Positions 37,714-46,027 of a stretch of DNA of 64,000 bases are shown in pieces. Origin of the DNA: Desulfopila_A sp964446655 (lineage in GTDB: Bacteria; Desulfobacterota; Desulfobulbia; Desulfobulbales; Desulfocapsaceae). Both the position numbers and the translations under genes were made by a program. Where the stretch lies: contig CAYUPL010000009.1 in the NCBI GenBank assembly GCA_964446655.1, positions 1-64,000 of the forward strand. The letters are read 5' to 3'. The notes beneath the pieces were generated by a model. It saw only the letters and a list, made by a program, of their open reading frames with translations, was not told the origin of the DNA and made no database searches. Positions within the stretch are counted from its first letter, which is position 1. The number at the start of each line of letters is the position of its first letter.

Positions 37714-39692
37714 AGGAACTCCCAGCGCAGGCCGAGAAACATACTTCGGCCCGGCATGGGATAGCCTTTCACGTAAGCATATTCCTCGTCAAAGATATTG
37801 AGGACTTCTCCCCGAATAGTGCAGGCGCCAAACCGTTCATCTTCATAGAGCCGCCAGGCTGCACTTACATCGGCCACGGTAAAGGCGTCCAATTCCACCA
37901 CGGATGCAGGATAGGTGCCGGATTCCCAATCCTGCACGTCCTGGCTGCCGGTATAGCGCACATTAAACCGCACAAAAGTACCTCGACCATCTCCAACCGT
38001 CATGCCCGCCGTCAAAATGGTATCACTGGTATAGAGCAGGTCTGCACCGGTGCTCTTGTCCGTATAGTCGGTGAGAAATGTCCCACTAATGGATGGTCGC
38101 ACCTCCCAGGAAAGCCCAAGAGGAATTCCCAGGTCATAGCCCGCTTCAAATTCAACCCCCCGGATATCGGCATCTCCCATATTTTTCCATGAGGAGGAGC
38201 CATCGGCGAGATAGTCCGTTACGATTTTATCTTCAAACTCTGTTGCAAAATATCCAAGTGATGCCTGGAACGCACCCCCACCATAGTCCAACCCTCCTTC
38301 CCAGGTTGTACTGGTTTCCGGATCTAAATCCGGATTCCCTTTGATTCGTCCGCTAAAGGCTTGGTAGTCGGCGCCAAGTTGATTGGCTGAAGGCATCATA
38401 AAGGCTCCGGCATACTGGCCACGCAGTTTGAGACCCGGCGCCAGGGCCAGGGCTAGCCCGAGCTGCGGCGTGAGGTGGTGCTGATCTTCTGTATTTCCGA
38501 CAGGTTCCTTCATCTCGACCTGATACCAGTCCTGACGCAGGCCGGCGTTAATAGTGAACCGCTCAAGGAAGGTGGTACGACCGAGCAGGAAAACTGCCGG
38601 ATTGAGATAGCTGCTCCGTTGTGGGCTCCAACTGTTCTCCACCTGATAGTCGAGCCAGTCCGTCCCGGCGGTCACGGTGGTGCCTGCAATAGTGGCACTG
38701 TATTGAGCCTGAGCCCCTCTTTGCTCGGTGGTATTCTCTGAGTCGATACCGTCATCCCAGCCGCTGGGATTCGAGACTACCGGATCGGACCAGACATTTT
38801 CGTCCCGTCCGAGAAAGCCTCGAACCAGCCAGTGACGGCTGTCGCTGTCATCCTGGCCGCGGTAGTTGAGATCCACGGAATAATTGCTTTTATCGGTGGA
38901 GTTATCCAGATCCTGAGCACTGAAATAGTTTGGGGAGCCGGCATTGTTTACAGTGGAACCGGTGACAATCAGGCCGATCCGGTTGTTCTCGGCAAAGGAA
39001 TAGCCAAGATTAGCGCTGACTCCGGTCTCACTGTCAACCCCGGTGTTGAAGTAGGTGGAGCCGTTACCTGTCTCATAGTCTCCTCTGGTGATAGAGGTAA
39101 CGGCCCCGGAGAAATCAAAACCACTCGAAGCAGCGGTTGCCCCCAGGCTGCCTTCCCGATGGCCGAAGGAACCGGCTCCGATCTCGGCAAAGAATGTGTT
39201 GTCCCGGCCCTGTCGGGTAATTACGTTAATCACCCCACCCATACCGGCAGAACCGTACTGCACCGCACCGGGTCCGCGAATAATCTCCACCCGTTCCACA
39301 TTCTTGGTCAGCAGTTTAGTAAGATTGCCGGTGCCGGCACGGCGACCGTCCAGAAGCACCAGAACCTTTCCCTGCAGGTCGTTACCGTGTGAGTCGGTCC
39401 GAAATCCTCTGATGCCGATGGCGGTCAGGCTGCCGGGATAGCGCTGAATATGACCAACTCCATGTTCAGCCAGAAGTTCTGCCACGTTGCGACCGGCAGA
39501 CTGCCGGATCTCTTCTTGGCTGATAACAGCCACATTGGCGCTCAGAGTCTGCCGTGTTTCAGGGCCTCGACTGGCGGTTACGACAACCTCCTCAAGCAAG
39601 GCGGTCTTTGACGGTGGAGTAGCTTGAGCTGTCGGATTGAAAGGAAATACCGCGAAAAAGGCGAGCAGAGCCCTGGTGGGAAGGGTGTTCAT
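37704..39692 (-). CDS. TonB-dependent outer-membrane receptor (BtuB-like)
   Basis: Receptor of 662 residues: signal peptide, TonB box EEVVVTASR, plug domain with VLVLLDGRR, VERVEIIRGPGAVQYGSAGMGGVINVITRQ, and a beta barrel with the C-terminal RSMFLGLRWEFLW strand. It is the first gene after a cobalamin riboswitch and terminator, so a corrinoid is the likely ligand. A TonB protein gene is not seen in this operon. Confidence 0.92.
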   Translation of the reverse strand: MNTLPTRALLAFFAVFPFNPTAQATPPSKTALLEEVVVTASRGPETRQTLSANVAVISQEEIRQSAGRNVAELLAEHGVGHIQRYPGSLTAIGIRGFRTDSHGNDLQGKVLVLLDGRRAGTGNLTKLLTKNVERVEIIRGPGAVQYGSAGMGGVINVITRQGRDNTFFAEIGAGSFGHREGSLGATAASSGFDFSGAVTSITRGDYETGNGSTYFNTGVDSETGVSANLGYSFAENNRIGLIVTGSTVNNAGSPNYFSAQDLDNSTDKSNYSVDLNYRGQDDSDSRHWLVRGFLGRDENVWSDPVVSNPSGWDDGIDSENTTEQRGAQAQYSATIAGTTVTAGTDWLDYQVENSWSPQRSSYLNPAVFLLGRTTFLERFTINAGLRQDWYQVEMKEPVGNTEDQHHLTPQLGLALALAPGLKLRGQYAGAFMMPSANQLGADYQAFSGRIKGNPDLDPETSTTWEGGLDYGGGAFQASLGYFATEFEDKIVTDYLADGSSSWKNMGDADIRGVEFEAGYDLGIPLGLSWEVRPSISGTFLTDYTDKSTGADLLYTSDTILTAGMTVGDGRGTFVRFNVRYTGSQDVQDWESGTYPASVVELDAFTVADVSAAWRLYEDERFGACTIRGEVLNIFDEEYAYVKGYPMPGRSMFLGLRWEFLWN

Positions 39693-39721
39693 AATCTTCT
39701 CCTCGTTGATTTACGGCCGGG

Positions 39722-39765
39722 GAGAAGAAAAAATCCCCGGACCAATTGATAATTGATCCGGGGAT
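39722..39765 (-). terminator. Intrinsic terminator of the riboswitch
   Basis: On the minus strand ATCCCCGGA pairs perfectly with TCCGGGGAT (39733-39765), and the stem is followed by TTTTTTCTTC. It lies between the aptamer and the receptor start codon, which fits transcriptional control: with B12 bound the hairpin forms and the operon is off. Confidence 0.88.
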
Positions 39766-39879
39766 GCCCATTTTATCCACGAATTGTCACGGAAGATCCC
39801 TTGTCCACGGGGATTCCCTGCATGCGGGGCTACAATGCCCGGCATAGACGACGCCACTGAGGAAACTTCCCTCTGCGCC

Positions 39880-40048
39880 GGTTCTTAGGCAGGTCTTCTG
39901 ACTTTCGGATCATCCTTATGCCGCGTCTTCCCAGCCGGAATTATCTCCGGCCAGTGACATCCTGCGGCATTTGTCCCCGATTACAGCGGCGGGCCCGTCC
40001 CGGATTTACACCGGGTTCCCTTTTCATCCACTTCCGTGAAACCTAAAA
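39880..40048 (-). ncRNA. Cobalamin riboswitch
   Basis: The minus strand carries the AdoCbl-type conserved elements in order: GGGAACCCGGTGTAAATCC, then GCCCGCCGCTGTAA, then the B12-box GTCACTGGCCGG, GGGAAG, and the closing AGAAGACCTGCC. The P1 ends are near 40045 and 39885; exact borders are estimated. A sigma-70 promoter lies just upstream and a terminator just downstream. Confidence 0.93.
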
Positions 40049-40058
40049 ACGCTCTGAT

Positions 40059-40086
40059 CTTAGATAAACCATGCAGCGTTTGTCAA
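40059..40086 (-). promoter_or_regulatory. Sigma-70 promoter of the corrinoid operon
   Basis: On the minus strand TTGACA (40081-40086) and TCTAAG (40059-40064) are 16 nt apart. The predicted start near 40052 is directly at the 5' end of the riboswitch aptamer. Confidence 0.6.
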
Positions 40087-40176
40087 GCGCAAAATTATAC
40101 TTCTTCTCATTTGTCCGATTCTGATTGTGAAGGAGAGGTAATGCATGAGCATGCAAACAGGGGTTGCCTGAAAATA

Positions 40177-40539
40177 TCAGCTACTTTTCCTGTCGCATTT
40201 ACAGTTTTTACATTTTCCGCAGCCATGATGTCCCTGTTTTTTTTCCGCGGCGACGATGTTTTGTTTGGTATCATTGTTCCATTCCAGGCCTGCAAGTCCC
40301 AGGGCATAGACCCGTTCCACCGGAATACCGGCATCTGCCAGACACTTGCCGAAGACCAGGGCCACATCTGCTTCAACCTCAATAAGGCACTCGGTATGAA
40401 TAAAAATATAGCCGGAACCGGTATATTGAGTTGCCAGCAAACGCCCCACCTGCCGGGCTGTGTCGCTGGTAAATCTGCCGTCGATGTCAAGGTGGACATT
40501 ACCTTCCTGGTGGCGCATTGCCAAGTTTCTCGATTCCAT
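40177..40539 (-). CDS. Small protein with Cys-rich tail
   Basis: Protein of 120 residues, no signal peptide. The core (VHLDIDGRFTSDTARQVGRLL, then DVALVFGKCLADAGIPVERVYALGL) is compact alpha/beta and unlike a named family I recognise. The C-terminus is HHGCGKCKNCKC, a His/Cys cluster that looks like a metal site. It lies 29 bp after the DUF2325 gene and is the last gene of the operon with the FeoB-associated protein, so a role in metal sensing or delivery is possible. Confidence 0.7.
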   Translation of the reverse strand: MESRNLAMRHQEGNVHLDIDGRFTSDTARQVGRLLATQYTGSGYIFIHTECLIEVEADVALVFGKCLADAGIPVERVYALGLAGLEWNNDTKQNIVAAEKKQGHHGCGKCKNCKCDRKSS

Positions 40540-40568
40540 ACGGATACCTCCTTTTTATCTTTCTGGTT

Positions 40569-41843
40569 TTACTGAGTCACTTTACTCAATTCCTTGGCTA
40601 AAGACGACAAGCCGGAACTACGCATCATCACAAATGGCTTCTGATATTGCTTACACATGTTTTTGACGCAACGGCAGGCATCATGACTGACACAATCCAC
40701 CGGACAGAAAACCATATCCGCCCCACCGAGCAGTTGCGGCAGCAGACGCCGTGCGTCTTCTTTGCCCCCATCATGATGCAGAAATCGGCCGCCAAACTTC
40801 TCCACCAGTTCTCGGTAGCGGGAAATCATTTTATGCTGACCGCCCACATAAAGGACTGTTTTTCCGCATAAGTCACGGCCTGGGCAACGACAACTGTCCA
40901 GATCGGCGCACTCAACACACGAGTCAACAGAAGAAGTGTCGACAGGAGAAAAGTTGAGCAAAGCAAGCTCGATACCGTTCAACTCTGCACGTAACTCTGC
41001 AATCTCCCCGCCGGCCGCCGTTAGCTTTTTATCTCGTGCCTGCAGCTGGTCAAGCGATTGCGCTAACTGTTCTTTTATGCTATGACACTCTGCGGCAAGC
41101 TGCTCATTCTGCAGAGCCAGTTCCTGCTCACGACGACGCCCACTTGCCAACTCACTCTCCATTGCCGCTCTTTCCCGGACGGCATCGCTTGCCATAACTG
41201 GAGAAGGATTCTGCCCGCCGGCGTACTGCGCATGTATATCATGCATCTCCTCTTGCAATACGGCGCATTCCTGTTGCGCCTCCTGCAATTGCCGAGCATG
41301 CTGATGACGTTCACCGTCCAGCGTCACTTCGAGCATATTAACCTGATTTTGCAAGCGCTCCAGAACACGAATATCCCGTCTATAGTCACCAAAAAAATCG
41401 TAGCCGAGCAGATGACACTCACCATAGACTCTGCCCACCACCTTTCCCTCGGCAGAAGGATGGGTCATGATAGCCCAGTAAGCGCCTGCAATCGTACCGG
41501 CGGCAAAATCCTCCTGCCAAAGCGCTTCGATCGCTTCTTCATCAGCCGCCGCCGCATATCGCTTCAAGGCCAGGCGATATTTCGTATCAAGGTATTTTCC
41601 CAAGACCCGCGATTGCTCACTGCGTGTTGTAATCGCGGTAACCAGATAGGAATGTATCTGGTAGTCGGAAAAATCCCTACACTGGTTGAGAAAGAGTTTT
41701 TTGCGAGACAGCGTCCGTAAATCACGGCGTCGTAAACAAATCCCGACGATGGAACAATGAAAGCTTGTATTGATCTGCCAGATACTGCGCCTGCGGCTTG
41801 CCTTGCCGGTACCCGCTTTAGCCGATGTGCCTGTTTTTTTCAT
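40569..41843 (-). CDS. DUF2325 protein with coiled coil
   Basis: Protein of 424 residues. A basic N-terminus, an alpha-helical part and a long coiled coil (about 175-300, many Glu/Gln/Leu heptads) precede a C-terminal DUF2325 domain: KTVLYVGGQHKMISRYRELVEKFGG, then GGADMVFCPVDCVSHDACRCVK. The Cys-rich linker (SCVECADLDSCRCPGRDLC) has five Cys and could bind a metal. It overlaps the FeoB-associated gene by 4 bp and is followed by a Cys-tailed protein, so the three probably work together. Confidence 0.82.
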   Translation of the reverse strand: MKKTGTSAKAGTGKASRRRSIWQINTSFHCSIVGICLRRRDLRTLSRKKLFLNQCRDFSDYQIHSYLVTAITTRSEQSRVLGKYLDTKYRLALKRYAAAADEEAIEALWQEDFAAGTIAGAYWAIMTHPSAEGKVVGRVYGECHLLGYDFFGDYRRDIRVLERLQNQVNMLEVTLDGERHQHARQLQEAQQECAVLQEEMHDIHAQYAGGQNPSPVMASDAVRERAAMESELASGRRREQELALQNEQLAAECHSIKEQLAQSLDQLQARDKKLTAAGGEIAELRAELNGIELALLNFSPVDTSSVDSCVECADLDSCRCPGRDLCGKTVLYVGGQHKMISRYRELVEKFGGRFLHHDGGKEDARRLLPQLLGGADMVFCPVDCVSHDACRCVKNMCKQYQKPFVMMRSSGLSSLAKELSKVTQ

Positions 41844-42049
41844 ACATCCTCCGTGAACGTTTCTTTACTCCGTGCCGCTCCCGGTGCGTCTTTTTCTACC
41901 TGTTGCTCCTCCTTCACATGTTTGGCACTGGCCGAGGAGCACGAGGATGAACCACAGGAACATCCTTTTTTTACAAGAAAAACACGATAAAGATAGAGAA
42001 CGGCGACAAACACGATTCCCCCTGTCAACAGTAGATCCCAGTATGCCAT
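41840..42049 (-). CDS. FeoB-associated Cys-rich membrane protein
   Basis: Protein of 69 residues with one membrane helix (LLLTGGIVFVAVLYLYRVF) and a short cytoplasmic Cys/Ser motif KKGCSCGSSSCSS, the pattern of the FeoB-associated family. It is first in a minus-strand operon with DUF2325 and Cys-tailed proteins, and is preceded by a sigma-70 promoter and a TTAG-N6-CTAA palindrome. FeoAB is about 9 kb away. Confidence 0.85.
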   Translation of the reverse strand: MAYWDLLLTGGIVFVAVLYLYRVFLVKKGCSCGSSSCSSASAKHVKEEQQVEKDAPGAARSKETFTEDV

Positions 42050-42193
42050 GACATATCTCCCTGCCAGGCCGGCAGCCCTCCTTCAATCCTCAGGTCAGCA
42101 ACCGACTACAGTTCCGGTTATGATTGTCTTTGCCTCTCTGCTCCGACACAGACACTCTCTTCAGTCAATGATTGTACCCCCTGACTGTGGCGC

Positions 42194-42222
42194 ATCATAA
42201 CCTCAGCAATATTAGCCGTCAA
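42194..42222 (-). promoter_or_regulatory. Sigma-70 promoter of the FeoB-associated operon
   Basis: On the minus strand TTGACG (42217-42222) and TATGAT (42194-42199) are 17 nt apart. The predicted start near 42187 gives a leader of about 140 nt before the start codon at 42049. I see nothing else in 42050-42190. Confidence 0.65.
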
Positions 42223-42229
42223 GTATTTT

Positions 42230-42245
42230 ATTAGCCTTCTCTAAT
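42230..42245. promoter_or_regulatory. ATTAG-N6-CTAAT palindrome, putative DtxR-family box
   Basis: ATTAG at 42230-42234 and CTAAT at 42241-42245 form a perfect inverted repeat. The TTAG-N6-CTAA core ends 8 bp upstream of the -35 box, the same distance as at the 50.6 kb promoter. A DtxR-family gene lies 0.3 kb away. Confidence 0.6.
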
Positions 42246-42325
42246 TTTATTTGCAAGCTCAAACAGGCGACATGTCACCGAGCGGCAACTCCAGGAAAAA
42301 CCTGGAGCAACTCTTCAGGTCACAA

Positions 42326-42570
42326 TCACAGGACTTTTTCCACCATTCCCTGCAAATGACGCGACGGAATAACTCCATAGTGCTGTTGCCGGACAATCCC
42401 GTCCTGGTCGATCAGCAACGTCAGTGGTATAGTCATTGCGCTGTAATCACGTATTATTTTTCTACTTGAGAGTGCTACAGGATAGGCTCAGAACAGAGCG
42501 TCGTCATTGGCAATACTCAGCAGGGCTTTTTCGTTATGAATGGTGACGCTGCAGCATAGGACCCGGCAGG
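42326..42570 (-). pseudogene. TlpA-like thioredoxin fragment
   Basis: Reading the minus strand in one frame gives a run with an internal stop: NEKALLSIANDDALF, stop (TGA at 42488-42490), AYPVALSSRKIIRDYSA, MTIPLTLLIDQDGIVRQQHY, GVIPSRHLQGMVEKVL. This is the C-terminal part of a TlpA/ResA-like thioredoxin protein (cis-Pro region IPLTLLID). The CxxC half is absent and the stop would replace Arg by a single base change. The upstream limit is approximate, because the 3' end of the DtxR gene overlaps. Confidence 0.6.
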
Positions 42571-43067
42571 AGACTCCTCTCCGGCATGGCTGCAGATGAC
42601 GGATCCGGTGTACTGTTGCGATGTCGCTCGTCCCGGTTGAGAAAGCGGCGGAACCCGACCTGAGAACGCCTGGCGCCTCCTGCCTGATCCTTGATATAGC
42701 TGGTATAAGCAATCATCCTGTTTATGATCTCCTCGGAGACGACGTGCTCCATACGACAGGCTCCGCTATCGGCAATTTCATGGTTCAGCAGTAAAACCTC
42801 CATGAAAAAACGATGCAGCCGTTCATGCCGCTGCCGGACTTCAATGGCCAGAAGCCGCCCCGATTCGGTCAGGGAAACCTTCTGATAAGGCTGGTAGTTG
42901 ACCAGGCCGTGTTTGCGCAGGTTCTGCAAGGCCTCTGTTACGGAAGGAGCCGTGACCCGGAGCCTTCTGACGATATCACCGGGCCGGACGTCTACGCCCC
43001 GATCTCCGGCCAGCAGAATAGCCTTGAGGTAATCTTCCTGACTGGGACTCAAGCGCTGCCGTTTCAT
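42534..43067 (-). CDS. DtxR/MntR-family metal-dependent regulator
   Basis: Protein of about 177 residues. The winged helix (SPSQEDYLKAIL, then PGDIVRRLRVTAPSVTEALQNLRKHGLV) is followed by the dimer and metal-binding domain (RQRHERLHRFFMEVLL, ACRMEHVVSEEIINRM). The C-terminus after FRRFLNRDE is long and unusual. The start is taken at ATG 43067, although 43085 is possible. The gene overlaps the DUF4857 gene by about 92 bp. It probably senses Fe(II) or Mn(II) and controls this metal block. Confidence 0.87.
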   Translation of the reverse strand: MKRQRLSPSQEDYLKAILLAGDRGVDVRPGDIVRRLRVTAPSVTEALQNLRKHGLVNYQPYQKVSLTESGRLLAIEVRQRHERLHRFFMEVLLLNHEIADSGACRMEHVVSEEIINRMIAYTSYIKDQAGGARRSQVGFRRFLNRDERHRNSTPDPSSAAMPERSLLPGPMLQRHHS

Positions 43068-44313
43068 TCTCTCTGTCCTCATCAAGCAGGGTTACCGCCA
43101 GCAGACCGATCAGGCCCGTGCCGAGAACGATGGCGCCGTCGGCAAGCAGCCTGCCGTTGCAGCCGACCCGGCGCCCCGGCACAATAAGCAGCAGGAAAAA
43201 TGCAGCACCGATGCCGTACCAGGCCCACCTGCCGGCCCACTCCAGACGGAGCGCGGCCCGGCTCGAATAAGGATCCGAGCCGCTCAGCCGCCAGGGGAAA
43301 AGCAGTGTTTTGATATGCTGCTCCATATGAACCGGCTCATATTCACTGCGGTCAAGTGTAAAGCGGCGTTTGATCTGTCCATCATGATCAACCGCCGTAC
43401 CGGTCACCTTTTCCTGGTCGGTACTGATGATGGAGATACCCAGGGGATCAAAGAGCAGCTTCAGGTCCATGGTCCGCGGATCGTACCCCTCGGCCGGCAG
43501 CTCGATGAGACGGTAATCGTCATAGGAGATCAGATAGATGCCGCCGCTGCGGCTGATAATGACACCGTAAAAGGCCCGGCGGGAATGCTCGGCAACAATG
43601 ATACCCAGTATATCGAGAGCGGCATCGATGCCGGTGCGCACCACTTCCGGCCGGTTCAACACCCGGCGGACATGAAAGACAGCGCCGTTGGCGTCGCGGA
43701 TAAAATAGCCTTCGTCGAAGGGTTTCAGGTTGGTGCTCTTGCCGCCGATGGCTGTAGCCGGAAAGGCAAAACCCTGCGCGGTCAGCGCGCCGGTAAATAT
43801 TTCGCTCAGCTGGGTATCGATCTGATTGTGATCGGCTCCGATGAATTCCATGGCCTCGTCGGTAAAACGGAACACATCCTCGGGAAAGGGCATGGTCACC
43901 ACCGCCGGATCGTTGTTAAATAATGGGTAGAGACCGATATTGATCTCTTTGCCGGGCAGATGACGGGCTTTGATCTCCAGGGCCTGACGTTCGGCCCCGA
44001 TGTCGCCGGCGGAAAAAAGGCGCCCGTCCAGTTCCACGGGAAGCAGGTTCTGTTTCTCCAGATTCTTGTAATAGAGAAAGGGCAGCAGTTCCTCCCACTG
44101 CGCCTGTTGATAGACAGTGCCGTTTTCGTCCAGATAGAGGGATCTGTGACCAACGAGATCGATACGGCTGACAAACTGGTTGATTACCGGGCTGTAGAGC
44201 ATCAGCGGATCATTGACCCGACGCTCAAAGACCAGATCAAAGAGTACCGGCAAAGACAAACCGAGCACCACCACGGTGACGGCTATGAGGCTGTAGCGAC
44301 CAGATTTTTTCAT
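42976..44313 (-). CDS. DUF4857 membrane protein
   Basis: Protein of 445 residues. A first membrane helix (YSLIAVTVVVLGLSLPVLFD) precedes a large extracytoplasmic beta-rich domain (about 30-350; LPGKEINIGLYPLFN, DANGAVFHVRRVL). Two helices near the C-terminus (WAWYGIGAAFFLLLIVP, AIVLGTGLIGLLAVTLL) are followed by a basic tail. It matches DUF4857. It lies directly after an ABC permease gene, with which it probably works. The last 30 residues are encoded by DNA that also begins the DtxR gene in another frame. Confidence 0.8.
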   Translation of the reverse strand: MKKSGRYSLIAVTVVVLGLSLPVLFDLVFERRVNDPLMLYSPVINQFVSRIDLVGHRSLYLDENGTVYQQAQWEELLPFLYYKNLEKQNLLPVELDGRLFSAGDIGAERQALEIKARHLPGKEINIGLYPLFNNDPAVVTMPFPEDVFRFTDEAMEFIGADHNQIDTQLSEIFTGALTAQGFAFPATAIGGKSTNLKPFDEGYFIRDANGAVFHVRRVLNRPEVVRTGIDAALDILGIIVAEHSRRAFYGVIISRSGGIYLISYDDYRLIELPAEGYDPRTMDLKLLFDPLGISIISTDQEKVTGTAVDHDGQIKRRFTLDRSEYEPVHMEQHIKTLLFPWRLSGSDPYSSRAALRLEWAGRWAWYGIGAAFFLLLIVPGRRVGCNGRLLADGAIVLGTGLIGLLAVTLLDEDRENETAALESQSGRLPQGYSAGRRSGRRRPAR

Positions 44314-44315
44314 TG

Positions 44316-45008
44316 TTATTCACCTTTTTCCCGGCAACGATGACCGGCGAGAAAGACACCCAGCAATATTGCCGGCACCAGCATGGCCAACCAGGGTAAA
44401 GCCGGGGCCAGATAACCGTAGCCGGAGCCGGCCAGAAAAAGAGGCAGGGCCAGACAACCGACAGCCAGTAGAAAAATCTGCCTGATCCGGTTCGGTTCCA
44501 GCAAAAAAGTCAATGTGACGCCATAGGCAAACCAGCCGGCCAGAAGCCAGGGCAGCATGGTCAGAACCGTCGGCATGACAAAATCGACGGGGAAAAAATG
44601 ATACATCGCTGCCACCACCAGAACAAGGTCCGTGACCCCAATCACCAGATAGAAGGCAGAGCCGGCCAGCAGCCAGAGCAGAAACAGCAGATTGACGGGC
44701 AGCGGCAGATGCAGCATCAGGCGTAATCGCCGGCCAAGCCGTTCCGGCACACCCTGGGCCGCGGCCAGCACAACTCCGGCCAGCAGCGGCAGCCAGCGCA
44801 GATCGTCAAAAAAGACGTTGTCCAGCTGAGCGGCCCTGTACCAGATCATCTCGGCATGTTCAAGGCGCAGCAGACTGCGCAGTTCAACATAAAAAAACAG
44901 GCAGCCGCCGAAATTGACCGCCAGAGCGCCAAGGTAAAACCAGCGGATTTTCAGCCATTCCTTCAGCAGCAGGGCCCCGAAGGCGGACTGTTGTCCGTGG
45001 CCGCGCAT
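44316..45008 (-). CDS. ABC-2-type permease subunit
   Basis: Protein of 230 residues with six membrane helices. It begins FGALLLKEWLKIRWFYLGAL, a typical ABC-2 N-terminus. The start at 45008 is ATGA-coupled to the ATPase gene; the longer frame to 45185 lies inside that gene and is rejected. Exporter-type architecture; the cargo is unknown. Confidence 0.83.
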   Translation of the reverse strand: MRGHGQQSAFGALLLKEWLKIRWFYLGALAVNFGGCLFFYVELRSLLRLEHAEMIWYRAAQLDNVFFDDLRWLPLLAGVVLAAAQGVPERLGRRLRLMLHLPLPVNLLFLLWLLAGSAFYLVIGVTDLVLVVAAMYHFFPVDFVMPTVLTMLPWLLAGWFAYGVTLTFLLEPNRIRQIFLLAVGCLALPLFLAGSGYGYLAPALPWLAMLVPAILLGVFLAGHRCREKGE

Positions 45009-46027
45009 CAGTACTGCCCCAGTAAACCGATAAAGCCGTCTTCCAGCGTCATCGGCTGACGCAGCAGCTTCCCCCTGGCCGGGCCCAGCGATTGAAGATG
45101 GTGCATCAGCACATCCGCTTCGGCAAAGGAGTACAGGAAGGTACGGCCAGCGCGGCGCTCGACCCCTTTGACGACATGGTCGCATACGACGGTCGCCTCA
45201 ACGGGGCAACGCCACTCATAGCGGTAAAAGGAAGTCATGAAATCCTGGAGCCCGGTCTGCAGGACTTGGCCACCGTCGATGAAAATCATGCTGTCGATGA
45301 GATTTTCCAGGTCCTGCACGATATGGCTGGTGACAAAAATGGTCTTGGTACCCTGGTTGAAAAACTCGTGCAGCACCTCGAGAAAGAGACGGCGATAGCC
45401 GGCATCGAGGCCCAGGGAAAAATCGTCGAGGATGAGCAGATCCGGATCCTGGGCCATGACCAGGCCGAGCACCACCTGGGAGCGCTGGCCGCAACTGAGC
45501 CTGTTGAGCCGCGAGGTCATGGGCAGCCCCATCCTGTTGACCAGATCATAGAAGCGGTCTGCTTTCCAGTTGGGATAAAAAGAGGCATAGAAGCGCTCAT
45601 TTTCGGCAATGCTCATGAAATCGTAGGCTAAATGCCCTTCGTGCAGCAAACCGATGCGTTCCCTGGTCTGCGGCGGTAAAAGATAGGATTGCTCGCCAAG
45701 CACCAGACAACTGCCCTGCACCGGCTTGAGAAATCCCATGAGGATATTGACCAGTGTCGTCTTCCCCTGACCATTTTTGCCGAGCAGGCCGCAAATTGTT
45801 CCTCTAGGGACGGTGAAGTTCAGATCTTCGTAGACGGTTTTGGTTCCATAACGATGGCATAAATGGCGCACTTCGATGGCGGCGGCAGTCGCAGCGGATA
45901 TCTTCTCCGTCTCTTGCGGCAACTCCGCCCCTATATCAGCGAACAGATCAAACTCGGGCATAAGGGTTGTCCTCTCAGGAAAAAGGGGGTCAAGGTCCGG
46001 AAATGATATCTGGGTCAAATGGCGCAT
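45008..46027 (-). CDS. ABC transporter ATPase (exporter type)
   Basis: Protein of 339 residues with Walker A LLGKNGQGKTTLV, signature LSCGQRSQ, Walker B LLILDDFSLGLD and switch His in FVTSHIVQDLE. The signature is atypical (LSCGQ instead of LSGGQ) and Walker B ends in Asp where most have Glu after it. The start at 46027 overlaps the upstream HMA-like gene by ATGA and is preceded by AGGAGG. An N-terminal extension of about 55 residues precedes the ATPase. Confidence 0.85.
   Translation of the reverse strand: MRHLTQISFPDLDPLFPERTTLMPEFDLFADIGAELPQETEKISAATAAAIEVRHLCHRYGTKTVYEDLNFTVPRGTICGLLGKNGQGKTTLVNILMGFLKPVQGSCLVLGEQSYLLPPQTRERIGLLHEGHLAYDFMSIAENERFYASFYPNWKADRFYDLVNRMGLPMTSRLNRLSCGQRSQVVLGLVMAQDPDLLILDDFSLGLDAGYRRLFLEVLHEFFNQGTKTIFVTSHIVQDLENLIDSMIFIDGGQVLQTGLQDFMTSFYRYEWRCPVEATVVCDHVVKGVERRAGRTFLYSFAEADVLMHHLQSLGPARGKLLRQPMTLEDGFIGLLGQY

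Noticed and set aside
29285..39692. Haem uptake operon (true Hmu)
   Set aside because: No HmuY-type gene was seen, and the operon has a cobalamin riboswitch, a CbiZ domain and CbiK.
42488..42490. TGA as a selenocysteine codon in the TlpA-like frame
   Set aside because: It is not at a CxxC-type position, and Arg would be expected there; the CxxC half is also missing.
45008..45185. Longer start of the ABC-2 permease gene at 45185
   Set aside because: That part lies inside the ATPase gene; the ATGA overlap at 45008 is the natural start.
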